A stretch of DNA of 64,000 bases. It comes from Fusarium oxysporum f. sp. lycopersici 4287 (Eukaryota > Ascomycota > Sordariomycetes > Hypocreales > Nectriaceae). Where the stretch lies: assembly GCF_000149955.1 (NCBI RefSeq), contig NW_017264851.1, forward strand, positions 62,001 to 126,000. Reading direction: 5' to 3'. Of the stretch, positions 1 to 11,402 are shown in pieces; within the stretch, counting starts at the first letter, position 1, and each line of letters opens with the position of its first letter. Under the pieces are notes generated by a model, which saw nothing but the letters and a program-made list of their open reading frames with translations, was not told where the DNA came from and did not search any database. A program made the translations under genes and the position numbers.

Positions 1-3000
1 CAGATCCGAAGTGTGTGACATTCAACTCGTTGATCAGCTCCTTCAGATTCGCCATCATAGCCGTGCGGTCCTTTCCGATGACGACCCGATGACCAAGATG
101 CCAGGGCACGAAAAGCTGTGTCAGATGAGGATCGAAGGCGCGGGAAGTCAGGTTGAGGTACTTCCCAACACCGCCGAGTCTTGCGGTAGCGGGCGAGTGT
201 TCAATCAATCGGGTGCTGAATGCAGAGATGAAGTGGCAGAGATTGCTGTTGGAAACTCGGACACCCTTGGGACGGCCAGTAGAGCCAGAAGTGTAGAGGA
301 GATAACCGCCAATGCCGGTCGATGGTGGGATCTCAGATACAGGCCACGAAAGTATGGCATCAACGTCATCATTCGTGTCAGGAAGAACAAGTAGAGGAGG
401 GTCATTGGCATCGTCTAGTCCCAAGTCACCGACAAGTTCTTCGGTTGTGATCACCAGCTTAGCACCCGCATCTCGAATAAGGAGCTGTTTGCGAGCTGGT
501 GGAAGATCCTCATCTACAGGAAGATACACGAATCCAGCACGGAAAATGGCCAGGGTGACTGCCAATGACTTGATATCTCTACCAAGGCACATAGCTACAG
601 GATCATCAGGCTGTAGGCGAGCCTCATGCTGGATTATTCTCGTAGCGATGGCATTGGTGAGCTTCTCGAGCTGGGCATAGGTAATGGCCTTGGAAGTAAT
701 CTCCTCGTCATCATCCGAATGTTGAAACACGACTTCCTCAACGGCGATCCAATCTGGACGCCCCGATGCGTGAGAGGAAACGTCTCGAGTCGGATTGACA
801 GCTTCGGTCTCTTGGCTGGTAATTTCACCACTGATGGACAGAAGACTCTTACTCATTCTGTTCTGGAGCTGAGTCAAAGGAGCCTTGGGGGCCCCGGTCA
901 TGACTTGCGCTTGCGCAAGGATCTGGTTAAGCAAAAGGTCCAACTGTGCCTGAGAAATACGACGTCCATCTCCAGTGAGTTCGATAGTTCCATTGGCCTC
1001 AAAGATGTTCAGAGCAAGTGGATGCTCAACGTTGAGCGACAATGCCTGTCCAATCTCCTTGAACATGGACTGACTGGCTTCAGCTTGGTTTTCATCTGAT
1101 GCGGGATGATAGACAAAAAGACCCGGGAATGGGGCATTACTGCTCCCGCTTCCTCGATTGAGCATCTTCTTGACATCCACGGGATGAAGGTTGTGTGTGC
1201 TCTGAAACATCTGTGCTGACTCGGTAGCCATCTCCTTCCAGAGTTCCTCGGATGAAGCAGCATTGGAGCGAACAATGAGAGGCAGCGTGGCTATTGCGGG
1301 ACCAACAACTCGTGCGAGATCTGGGTGAATGACTCTCTGCGAGATAGTGTGACCGAGTACGACGGCATCGAGTTCGAGGTATGAGGCGAGAACGCAACCA
1401 AAGGCGGATTGAAGTAGTGTTGGAAGTGCAACTGCCGAAGTAGATTGGAGGAATGGAGCAGGAATGTCTTTCCTCGACATCAGAATCTTCTGAACCTGTT
1501 TTTGTCGAGATTGAGTGAGGTCAGGGAAAGGCGCATTCAGCGTGTCTCCAGAGGCTGTCCTGCTGATCTCATCCAGTCGACGACTCCATAGCGCAGCTGC
1601 TTCATCTCTCTTGGATGGAGTCGGCAACAGCCCTAGGCCGAGACCAGTCTCAAACTGCACAACTCCGCCTACATCTCCGACAGACTCCATGTGATACAAG
1701 CTCGTGACAGTCTCCAGGAAGACATCAGATGCCACTGCATCGTAGAGGGCGTGGTGCATACTGAGCATCATCGTCTTGGTGTTTTCGACAAAAGTGACAG
1801 CCCACGGTGCCTCAATGATGGTTGTTGGAGACAACTCAAGCTGCAACTCCTTAGCCAGTTCACTGAGGCTTTGATCTTCCTCAGATCGAATCTGGGACCA
1901 GTGCAAACTTGGCGTTTCTCGAATCAACTGGAGAATCGTAGAGTGAACACCCTTCTCACGAGCCCAAGACACTGTGTTGTCGGTGCCATCTACGTCGAGT
2001 TGTGTCAAGGGGACAAAGACAGTTCGGAGGATGTCGAAGCGCTTGGCTGCAGCAGTCCAAGCTCTCTTCAGCTGGCGTTCATCGACGTCGTCTAAGTGGC
2101 TGAGATCAAACACGCGATGGGCCCAGTAAGCTTGTGGCTCGAGCATAGTCTCGACGATCAGGGACTCTTGCATGGGTGTCGCGGGTAGGATGTACTGCGT
2201 ATCGGAGGGTCGCATGCCACCCTTGATGTTATCAGTAAGTGCCTTCTTGATAGATGCAAGCCATGATGTTTCTGTGTCACCTGCTTGGGCTGGTAGCTCA
2301 ACTTCCTCGGCCTTCTTTGGCATCCGACTAAGCGTGATATCGACCAGCTCTCCCAGAGACTCACATCTCATGAGATCCAGGACTCCAACTTGGCACTTGA
2401 GCTTTCGCCTCAGAAGCCAAGCAAGCTTCGTAACTTGCAGTGAGCTGAGACCAAGCCCCGCCAAACTGTCATCCGAGGAGAGGTTCTCCATTGGGATGTT
2501 GAAGTGTCCGGCGATTGTCTGGAGAATGGAAAGCTGATCCTTCGTCCACTGCTGCTTGGCTTGGTGACTCTGTCCTTGAGACTGTGCCGAGTCATCTTTA
2601 CCAGCCAACACATTGAGATCCGACTCCGCGTAAATAGCCTGCAGCGCCTTGCGATCAACCTTGTTAGAGGCAGTCCTCGGCATGGTCGTATCCAGAACAA
2701 CAACGTGGCCAGGCACCATGTAAGCAGGTAAGAGATCTTTGGCCCTCTTGAACACCTGGGATCTGATCTTTGCAGTGTCAACATCACCAGTCTTGACCGA
2801 GACAAACGTGACGACGACTTTGTTGTTATTGCCAGCGGGTGCACCTGGACGCTGGAGATACAGTGTCTCGACGTGTTCAACCGCAGCGTCGTCATCCTTC
2901 AAGCTTGCGCACGCTGCGCTGATCTCACTGAGTTCAATGCGAATGCCAGTGATCTTGACGAGATCGTCGTTTCGACCCAGGAACTCAAAGCCATGGTCGT

Positions 3001-6000
3001 TCAATCGCACGAGATCTCCAGTGAGATAGATGCGCTCGTCGATGCCTGGACCGCCCTGGATGAATGCCTTGGTAGTCTTGGCTTCGTTTGCTAGGTAGCC
3101 TTTGCCGACTTGTGCACCGCCCAGAGCAAGCTCACCAACTCCGTACCGAGGAACAAGCTCCCATCGCTTGGTGCCTTGTGAGTTCTCAACCTCGCGAACA
3201 GCGTAGGCCGTGCAGTGATCCAGAGGAAAGCCAACATTGGCCGCTTTAGCCGTGTCTCGACTCTTGCCAAAGAACTGTCGCATCGTAGAGACGACAGCAT
3301 TCTCAGCTGGCCCATACGTGTTGTATGCGCGAGTCGTGATATCGGGATGCGCCCAAGCCTCGGCGACGTCCTCAGTCAGCTTTTCGCCAATAAACGTGAC
3401 GTATTGAAGAGTTGAACCCTTGAGTTCCTGAACTGCAATACTGGCTCCAAACGAAGGTGTCAGATGAGCGTGAGTTGGGCGAGACTTCCAGATGAACTCG
3501 GTGAATGTGCCCAAGACTAGCTCTCTTGTACCGCTGATGACACTTCCCGCCAAGCCCCAGGTATAGAACAGGTCTTGTACAAAGACATCGAAGCTGTAAG
3601 CGGAGAGTTGCAAGGTGCGAACCTGCTCACGATCGTCGTGCTCGACGAGGACTTGCAGGTCGCGCATCGCTTGGGCAGCAGCGCTGTGCTGAATCATGAC
3701 ACCCTTGGGCTCACCTGTGGTCCCGGAAGTCCATAGAAGATATGCCAAATCTTGTCCAGTGATCTTAGCAACGCTTTCACGTGGTCTATTACGGACCGAT
3801 GTCTGGTGGTCGTTGTACTTATCAACAAGGATGACTTGAACCTCTTTAAGTGCGTCTTGAGCGAGGCAAGGTTCCACCAGAGGTAATGACTCGCTAGTCG
3901 TAAGCAGCACTTTGCTCTGCGCTCGAGCGATGAGAGACGTTCGACGTTGTACTGGAGACGTTGTGTCAATAGGACACCATGCAGACCCAGCCTTTAGAAT
4001 GGCCAGGACAGCTACATAGAGCTCGATACTGCGTTCCATGCAGATGGGAATGATGTCAATGTCTTGCTCGCGCAATATGTTCGCCAGACCGTTGGCTCTA
4101 GCATCAAGCTCTGCGTAGCTCATCTCGACGGGAGCGGTGTCGAGTGAAGAGTAGAAGCTCAGTGCAAGAAGATCGGGAGTCGATGCAGCTTGATCCTCGA
4201 ACTGAGCATGCAGAAGTTGAGCTCTGTCGCGAGTTTCTCTATTTGCGTCGTCCAAGCCTTCTTCTACCACGGGGATCGTCCCCTCAGCAGACAATAGGTC
4301 TCTGTCAATGCGCGCAGGGAGACTCTGTACCAGGTTGTCAGGTAGTGACGCCAGGATAGTCTCGGTGAGTGCCGCAAACTGCTTGATGATGCATGTTGCA
4401 GAAGTGTCTGAGAATGTCTCGTCGCGATACGTCAACTTGAACACGACATCATCGAATCTTCCATTCCTGTCAGGCGAGTTCGGGTTCGTGGGGAAGACCT
4501 CAGCAAACATGGCAAAGTCGTAACGTATAGCCGGATTTGAGATCTCAGTCCAGAGCAAAGGTGCCTTGTCTGATCCATCATCTTCGGGTTGGGGGTATGC
4601 TTGCAAGGCCAGTGCAGTGTTGTATGGGAGTGTCTTGAAGACGCCAAAGGATGTATGCCTGTGACTCTGGGCAAATCTGGAATGGTCCATCAGGCTGCTG
4701 ACGAGCTGTTTGAGAGTCTGCACTTCGGGCAAGCCAACTCGACAAGGCACAACAGAAAATGTTGGGCCGTGGACAAGTTCATCGTGACCTGAAAGAACGC
4801 TGCCAAAGGTCACGTCATCTGTGTCTGCCTCGGAGAGGATGTGTAGAAGCATGGCCCAAGAAGCTTGGAGAATCGTTAGCGGGGAGCCTCCCAGTGCCCT
4901 GCTCTTACTCTCGAGAAGCTGCCAAGGAATCGGACTGGTGTGTTGTACCATGGCATGTTGACGAGTCTTGGTTGAAGTCGGCTTGACATTGTTACCACTG
5001 ATGGCCCCGAGTGGCTCAGTCTCCCATCCTTCCAGAGCCTTCTGCCACAGTTGGTCTGTCTCTGGGTTGACGTTGCATGCCCATTCAAAAACGGCATCGT
5101 AGATTCCTTGACGTGGAAGTGGCTCAAGGCCGGCGTATTGGCGAGTGATGTCTGTCATCAGCACTTCAAGTGAAGGACCGTCGCAGATGCAGTGAGCAGC
5201 GCTGATGATCAAAAGAGCACTAGTGTCAGCTTCTTCAGGATCAATGATCTGTACATGGTACAGCCTGTGCGACTCAAGATTGAGATCCTCTTCCGCCAAG
5301 TCTAGCCAATTTTGCGCGCCGCCAGACAAACTATCAGCGCTGGCTTTCCTGAGAGCAATCCGATCAGAGTTGCCGCTTAATCTCTGCCATGCGGCTGGTG
5401 TCAAAACAACTTGGAGGAAGGGAGAAAGGTCGTCGTCACAGGGGAGCATTGCCGTTCGATAAATGGGCTGTCTTGACATCGACGCCTCAACAGCGCCCCG
5501 GAGAGCTGCTACTGAGATACCTGGCTTGAGTCTCAGGGTGGTATGGCTGACATAGTTGCGCTTATCCATGGCAAAGCTCACTGCCAATTGACTCTGTGTG
5601 CTAGTTGCGGGCAGAATCATCTCAATGTCGGGCTTGGCGAGGTTGAGTTTGTCCAGGACCTCCGATGTATGCTTCGTGGAGAATGCCTCAAGTTGAGCCT
5701 TTGTTCTGGCTTGCTTGCCAGCTTTCGTGGCTGAAGCATCAATGTCTTGACTGCTAGGGAAAAAGATCGAACGGATTGTCGCGCTGTTGTCGAGGAGAAG
5801 TGCCAGTGAGGGCTCAAGTTGAGGGTTCCGGGATGCTGGCCATCGCTTCCTGATGTCTCGCAAGATCCTCATTGCACGGAGACTGTCAATGCCGGCTGCG
5901 ACGAGGAGTGTCTTTGCTGTGATGGCAGGGCCTGATGTTGAGGAGTCGCTGAGAACATTGTTCACGATTGAGATGAGCTCCTGCTCAAGCTCAGCATCCT

Positions 6001-8330
6001 GGGGGTCCGCTAGAGGCTCAATGCTCTGAGACAGGTCATGGTGGGTAGGCACTTGGCCATCAAGGTCAGTATTCAGCATCTCATTGACCAGTGCCAAAGC
6101 TGCTTTGCGATCTGCCTTGCCAGAAGCAGATCTCGGAAGTGCGTCGACTTGTAAAATCTTGAAAGGTCTCATGTAGTCGGGAAGATGATGCTGAGACGCC
6201 TTCAAGCACTCCTGGTGTACAGTCTCGAAGTTCTCAGTTCTATCAACGACGATCAGACTCACGACCTTCTCTGAACCTGCCTCTGCACCCTGCTTCCACA
6301 CGCAGGATAGAGTCTCCTTGACACCAGAGACCTTGCTGGCCAGAACACTCTCAATCTCACCCAACTCAACACGTCGTCCACTGAGCTTGACTTGATCATC
6401 AGAGAGTCTGCCTAGGAATTCGACCATGGGAGAGCCGCCCTTGTCCCAGACAATTCTGGCCCTGTCACCAGTCTTGTAGACGTGGCCCCATCGAGGGTCA
6501 TCTCGGAATGCCGCGGCTGTTTCGTCTGGGCGGTTCAGGTAGCCCACCTTGCTAACTTGAGGTCCAGTGATGACGAGTTCGCCTACTGCACCCATGGGGA
6601 GGGGCTTGAGGCTCTCGCCAGTTTGAGGAATTGGCAGGGGCTGAACAATAAGAACGCCACAAGTTGCCAACGGTGTTCCGATGACGGATCCGCGCTGACC
6701 TTCAGGCACATGAGCTTGCGCAATACAGTAAATAGCCGCCTCGGTAGGTCCGTATCCGTTGTAGATGCCTCGGGGTACTTTGCCAGGTTCCCCCTTCACT
6801 GTCAGGTTATAGGGAGCAAATTTCTGGAGAAGCCGAGCATTCAAGGTCTCACCACCGACCATAAGCCCACTGATTGATGAGGGATCGAGCAAGTTGGCGA
6901 AGCTAGGCGTGATGTTGGTGATATCAGCCTCCAAAGTAGTAACAACCTTGTCGATGTTTTGTAGAGTGAACTCTCGAGGCGCACAGCAGAGCGTTGAGCC
7001 AGTACTAAGAGTCCAAAAGATCTCGAATAGGGAGATGTCAAAGGTAGGTGCAGCGCCTTGAAACCACCTGACAGGTTTGGATGTAGGAGATGGTTGGGGA
7101 AAACCGTAGTGGGCGCTTAGGGCAGAGATGGTGCATGAGGCCGAGAGATGACTGACGGCTACTCCTTTGGGCAATCCAGTTGTTCCTGATGTGTACAAGA
7201 TGTAGGCCAAGTCATCCGCGCTCATTGTTGCAGGTGTTGGCTGTTGCTCTGGTTCAGTATCGCAAGCCTGGAGGAAGGGAGTGACGTCGATGGTCTCTGA
7301 CGAGGAATCGATAAAAGAGGACGACTCTAATTTCAGCAAGGATGTTGTTGTAAGCAATGCAGATGGCTTCAGGTCTGCCATCAAAGCCTCCTTCCTCTCT
7401 CTAGGCGCATCCACGGCGATGGGACAGAAGGCTACTCCCGCCTTCAGAGCTGCCAGATACGAGATGTAGAGTTCTGGACATGGTCCGATGAGCACTGCGA
7501 CTGTCTTGAGAGACTGCGTTGACTCCTCACAGGCCTTCACAACCTTGCCTGCCAGTGCTGTCGCTGCGTTTGCGACCTGACGATACGTAAAAGTCACGCG
7601 ACTGCCACTTTCGAGGTCCGTTAGATAGTCGATAGCAATGCTCTCAGGTCTCTCTGCCGCACGCCTCTCAAAACATCGGTGCAGAAGTGAACTCTTCACA
7701 CCATTGTCGTTTGAAGTCACATCTTCAAGAGAGAGGGACAGGGGCTCAGATCGTGGGGGAAAGTTGAGGACAGACGGCTGAGTCCATTCAGGACTTGCGT
7801 GATGCCCTCGGTGCAACTCAGTGATAATGTCATCTAACATGCAGCCAAGAGCCCCCAGGGCAGCCTCAGGGATGATACTGGCATCCGTCTTGAGTTGAAC
7901 TTCGTGTTCTTCAAAGTGAAGTTGAAGGATCTATCCAGAACATCAGCATACAAATGAATCCCTGACTTAATGAACTAGCATTTCCACTCACCTTGCCTTC
8001 ACCAAAAGAGAAATCAGATGGAATATCTTGATGATTCTCAGGCTTAACGAAACGGAAGCTACCAAGCTCGTTTCTCTCAGAACTCGAATACTGAGCCAAG
8101 ATAAAACCACCTCGCTTAGTATCTTGAATACAAAAATTCTCCTCTTCATCAAGAACGACAAGATGAGATACAAGCTTCACAAATGCCTTGATGGCGGTTT
8201 CTTCATCAGGTCTTGGCTCGACAGAGCTGGTCCAGCTGATTGGCTGAGATGCCTCTATCGATTGTTGTTGAGTATGCAGTGGCCGAAGCTGCGTAACAGG
8301 AGGCCGTGTCATAGACATTGCGTTATCCAT
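1..8330 (-). CDS. Ferrichrome-type siderophore NRPS (C-terminus off the left edge)
   Basis: Non-ribosomal peptide synthetase, about 2,756 residues visible. The start is ATG at 8330. A 61-nt intron (7991-7931, GTGAGT...ATAG) joins exon 1 (113 codons) in phase 0 to a frame that stays open to base 1. Domain order is A1 (about 7690-6090; A3-motif core YILYTSGTTGLPKG near 7200), T1 (AGIDSL, Ser near 5883), C1 (AHCICDG near 5190), A2 (YLLWTSGTTGEPKG near 3720), T2 (LGLSSLQ near 2440), C2 (HHALYDA near 1755) and the start of A3 (YLLYTSGSTGRPKG near 280). Starting directly with an A domain and repeating A-T-C is typical of ferricrocin/ferrichrome synthetases (SidC, NPS2, NPS1). The pocket residues aligned to the first GrsA code positions look like D-I-F in A1, D-V-Q in A2 and D-P-T in A3. 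Such enzymes join glycine/serine/alanine and acyl-hydroxyornithine into a cyclic hexapeptide. Which ferrichrome is made cannot be read from this part. Confidence 0.93.
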
Positions 8331-8670
8331 GGTGTTGATAGTATCCTTGTCTTACACCGTGCAACAGCTGTACGGTAGTTCGTGATACTCTGCCGTGGTG
8401 TTTACCAGATCATCAATAGACACAGGGTCTCTGTCGCAAACCACCAAATTACGTCGGCCGTTATCGCTCGGCAATCTTAGCACGGCACTCAACCACACTG
8501 ATGACGATGTCCACCTCAATGAAGCTAGAAACTCTCCTTCAGCACAGTGTATCATGGCGTATGGAGCCAAAAATGGTAGGTAGTTACAGTGTCCATATTC
8601 GGTGAAACGTCCGATCCTTGCTGACACCCATAATTCATCTCGGCCAGCGTAACGCAGTGGGGGGCTGATG

Positions 8671-8679
8671 ATCTGATAA
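8671..8679 (+). promoter_or_regulatory. ATCWGATAA iron-repressor site 1
   Basis: Exact ATCTGATAA, about 340 bp upstream of the NRPS start. The ATCWGATAA consensus is established for SreA-type GATA repressors of siderophore genes. Binding here is inferred. Confidence 0.75.
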
Positions 8680-8806
8680 GATTACGGTTACCTACAGTGC
8701 AAACAAAAATAAGCTCGGTTAGCCCCGGGGACTCAATGCAGCCAACCAACTCTAACAAGTTTTACGTTATTTTTCCGAAGATCTTAGCCACAATCGCAAT
8801 AGCTGC

Positions 8807-8815
8807 ATCAGATAA
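8807..8815 (+). promoter_or_regulatory. ATCWGATAA iron-repressor site 2
   Basis: Exact ATCAGATAA, the A variant of the consensus, in the same NRPS upstream region and 136 bp from site 1. Confidence 0.75.
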
Positions 8816-8941
8816 TTCTTGGTCATCACGGTCTATACGAAGTTACGTCATGGAAATTACAATTGCAAAAAAGAATGTCTCAATTTTTCAGGGTCCGGTC
8901 TGTCGATCTACCATGCTAATGGAACAAAAGTGCCCCCCATT

Positions 8942-10240
8942 TTAGACAAAATGCGCCTCCTGGAAAAATCGCTCACGCTGCAGGGCGAACAGCATGGCCG
9001 TCTTGTGCGGCAGGTGGAAACGCTTCTTCCTCTCTTGCGGCAAAAATCTGTCCTGGATCTGAACGTGGTTAAGATCGTATTCGGGCTCAGCTATCACCTG
9101 CTTAGTGCGAGGATCGCGCAGGAAGCAGCAGTGCTTGATCGACGTGGCGACAGCCTGATACCGTTTGCCGCCGCGGAAACGCTCTTCTCCCACTATGATG
9201 TGTGAGTTTTGGTCGTGCTCGCCCACTGTGATGTTGCAATTGGACCCAAAGAAGCATGCTGCGTTGTCCTCCATGACCCATCCAATCTCGGTGTAGCCTG
9301 CGAGTTCTCCGTCCCACTCAAACACACATGACATGGTGTGGGGGTCTTCTAATTGCCTGTTAAGGTATGCTCGATGATGCTCGTCTGGTCCACGCTCTTT
9401 CCATGCCTTGTTGACTCGGTCTGAGTTTTGCCATCGCTTGTAGGTCTCGAAGTGAACGGGATTGGACGCGTCGATGTGTCGGATTTGTAACTGCTGACCA
9501 AGCTCGACGATGAAGCGGGAGTAGATGACAGTGCCTGGCTTGGGCTTGGGAGGTCGAACGGGATGAACGGTGCAGACGTTTCCCTTGCGTGTGAAGCCCA
9601 ATTGGTTTGCGAAGACACCCATTGTGCCATTGAAGCCTGGGAATGATGTCACTTCAGGTCGTGATTGAAGCCAGTGCTGTGAGTCTGGTGCTCCAGCGCC
9701 TTGCCAGAATGCATCGTGAGAGAGCCAGTAAATGGTCTCTCGGGGAGTTGTAGTAGGTGAAAATGGCGATAGTACACCTAAGCCAGTACACTTGATGTAT
9801 TCGCCAATCCTTTGACTGTCGACCGAGATGGCTATCAAGTCATCGTCCCTGTGATCTGGGTGCAGCCACAGAGCGTAGACAGACGCCCAGGTCAATGCGA
9901 GGTCTTGCTGTCTACCGTGAGATGCAAAAGGCGAACGAGGATCAGCGACGTCAGAGTTCAAGATCTCCAGCTCAAAGACAGGACCGAATTGAGCTCTGTT
10001 GTCATTGACCATGGCTGGCGATATTCTGGTCTCTCGACCATCCATTGACCATCGCGCCAATGTTGTGTCGCCAGATCCAACGAGGTAGTCATTTCCATCG
10101 CCATGACCAGTATTGGCAATCCAGATATTGGCTTCGCCGTCGGGGAGTCTGAACGAGGTCTCTTTAGAAGTGTCCCAAGCTTCTTTTGGTGGCGTCGGGT
10201 TACGTGGGGGGGCAACGGAAGTGATGCGGTCAGTAGTCAT
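8942..10240 (-). CDS. N5-hydroxyornithine acyltransferase, IucB/SidF-like (GNAT fold)
   Basis: A 432-residue intronless protein. The true ATG is at 10240; the frame is open a few codons upstream without another ATG. The C-terminal half (about residues 225-432) has the layout of the siderophore acyltransferase family (IucB, MbtK, SidF, SidL): an RHIDASNPVHFETYKRW-like start, GELAGYTEIGW, then HIIVGEERFRGGKRY and a DLNHVQIQ segment. These enzymes acylate the N5-hydroxyl amine of hydroxyornithine using an acyl-CoA. The N-terminal half is a less conserved beta-rich region, as in SidF. It lies upstream of and parallel to the NRPS, with two iron-type GATA sites in the gap. The donor could be acetyl-, anhydromevalonyl- or malonyl-CoA. 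Malonyl would fit malonichrome, but the sequence does not decide this. Confidence 0.85.
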   Translation of the reverse strand: MTTDRITSVAPPRNPTPPKEAWDTSKETSFRLPDGEANIWIANTGHGDGNDYLVGSGDTTLARWSMDGRETRISPAMVNDNRAQFGPVFELEILNSDVADPRSPFASHGRQQDLALTWASVYALWLHPDHRDDDLIAISVDSQRIGEYIKCTGLGVLSPFSPTTTPRETIYWLSHDAFWQGAGAPDSQHWLQSRPEVTSFPGFNGTMGVFANQLGFTRKGNVCTVHPVRPPKPKPGTVIYSRFIVELGQQLQIRHIDASNPVHFETYKRWQNSDRVNKAWKERGPDEHHRAYLNRQLEDPHTMSCVFEWDGELAGYTEIGWVMEDNAACFFGSNCNITVGEHDQNSHIIVGEERFRGGKRYQAVATSIKHCCFLRDPRTKQVIAEPEYDLNHVQIQDRFLPQERKKRFHLPHKTAMLFALQRERFFQEAHFV

Positions 10241-11402
10241 GCTGGGCAACGACGTCTATAAGTGTTGTTAGTTGGAAGCCAAGACGAGGACAAGATAACC
10301 AAGTGGACTCACAAAGATAACGATAATAATCAATGAAGAGTGATTGCTGGATTTACGAATGCCTAGGAGTCTTATCGACAGAGAAATGGAAGCAGACCAG
10401 GAGTTTTAATACAGATTACCTTCACTCTGTTTGGTCAGCTTGATACGAAGATCATGCTCAAAAGAGTTACTAGTCTAACTTCTACGTTTCATTCACAATC
10501 TCATTCAGCTGCGGCCGATGAGGCAGTTCGTTATGTGACATGACATGCGTGCCCTAGATGATTCAATCCAGGGTAGCTCAACCAAGCTTCAATGTCTCAC
10601 ATGAGCCAACTTGTCCCAGTCTGACCTCGGAGGATTCCTACCCTGTGCCCTTTTCCAGCAATCTCATTCCGTTATTCACCATCATTTTACAGGAAATAAT
10701 TGTAAGCACAGCTGGTACAAGAAACCGACGGAGGTCCTCGGTAAAGAAACCGTCCTAAACGAGAACGAAAAACCCACCAACATCATATGCACAAACTTTT
10801 TATGCTTGTTTCACCGCAACGAGCCGCCTTCACATGCCGCCTCTGATAGGTCAATCCCTTGACACATTGTGCATAGGTCGCTATAAACTGTGTGGAGATC
10901 GGCATTTCTTTTCCCCTTTCAAGTGGGATGAAATGCCGGGGTTAAACTCGAACGAGGAAGCCGACCGTAAGCTTATTTAATTTCCTTGCTTCGTATCCAC
11001 TGCGGCACGTTACGTAATCGGAAAGCGGTTAAGCAATTCACAGTGAGAAAGAACAGGCTAAACAGGATCTAAGACTGGAAGAGGCAGCCACCTAGATCAA
11101 CGGCTCGAGGAAGGTGATGGAAGCAAAGACACTTGAGGCGTCCGCTTTTGCATCCACTCATACGCCTCTTCGCGTATAACCTGCAATGTAACCCTGAATG
11201 GAATTATTGCCGATCTGCACTCCCTACTGAACGGGTATCCACACAGTTTTTGGATCCTGCTTTGGGAGATCCCTCCGAATACGGACCTACAAGCATGAAG
11301 CGCACGCTGGCTCTTGGCCGGCCTGAACCTTGGTGACAGAGCCATCGATGTGCGATTCGCCAAGTGAAACTCATTCGAGGAGCAAGTTTGGCCTCAACCA
11401 CC
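10241..11402. promoter_or_regulatory. Divergent promoter between acyltransferase and ABC transporter
   Basis: This 1.16-kb gap separates two genes transcribed away from each other. It has generic GATA motifs (AGATAA near 10294 and 10316, TGATAG near 10845) but no exact ATCWGATAA that I could find. No coding frame is supported. Confidence 0.5.

Larger units (their letters stand above)
8331..8941. other. NRPS upstream region
   Basis: No gene is supported in this 611-bp gap between the acyltransferase stop and the NRPS start. It carries two exact ATCWGATAA sites. Short open frames here are shadows or non-coding. Confidence 0.7.

Noticed and set aside
11364..11402. Upstream GTG start for the ABC transporter
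   Set aside because: Non-ATG starts are rare in fungi and ATG 11403 gives a normal N-terminus.
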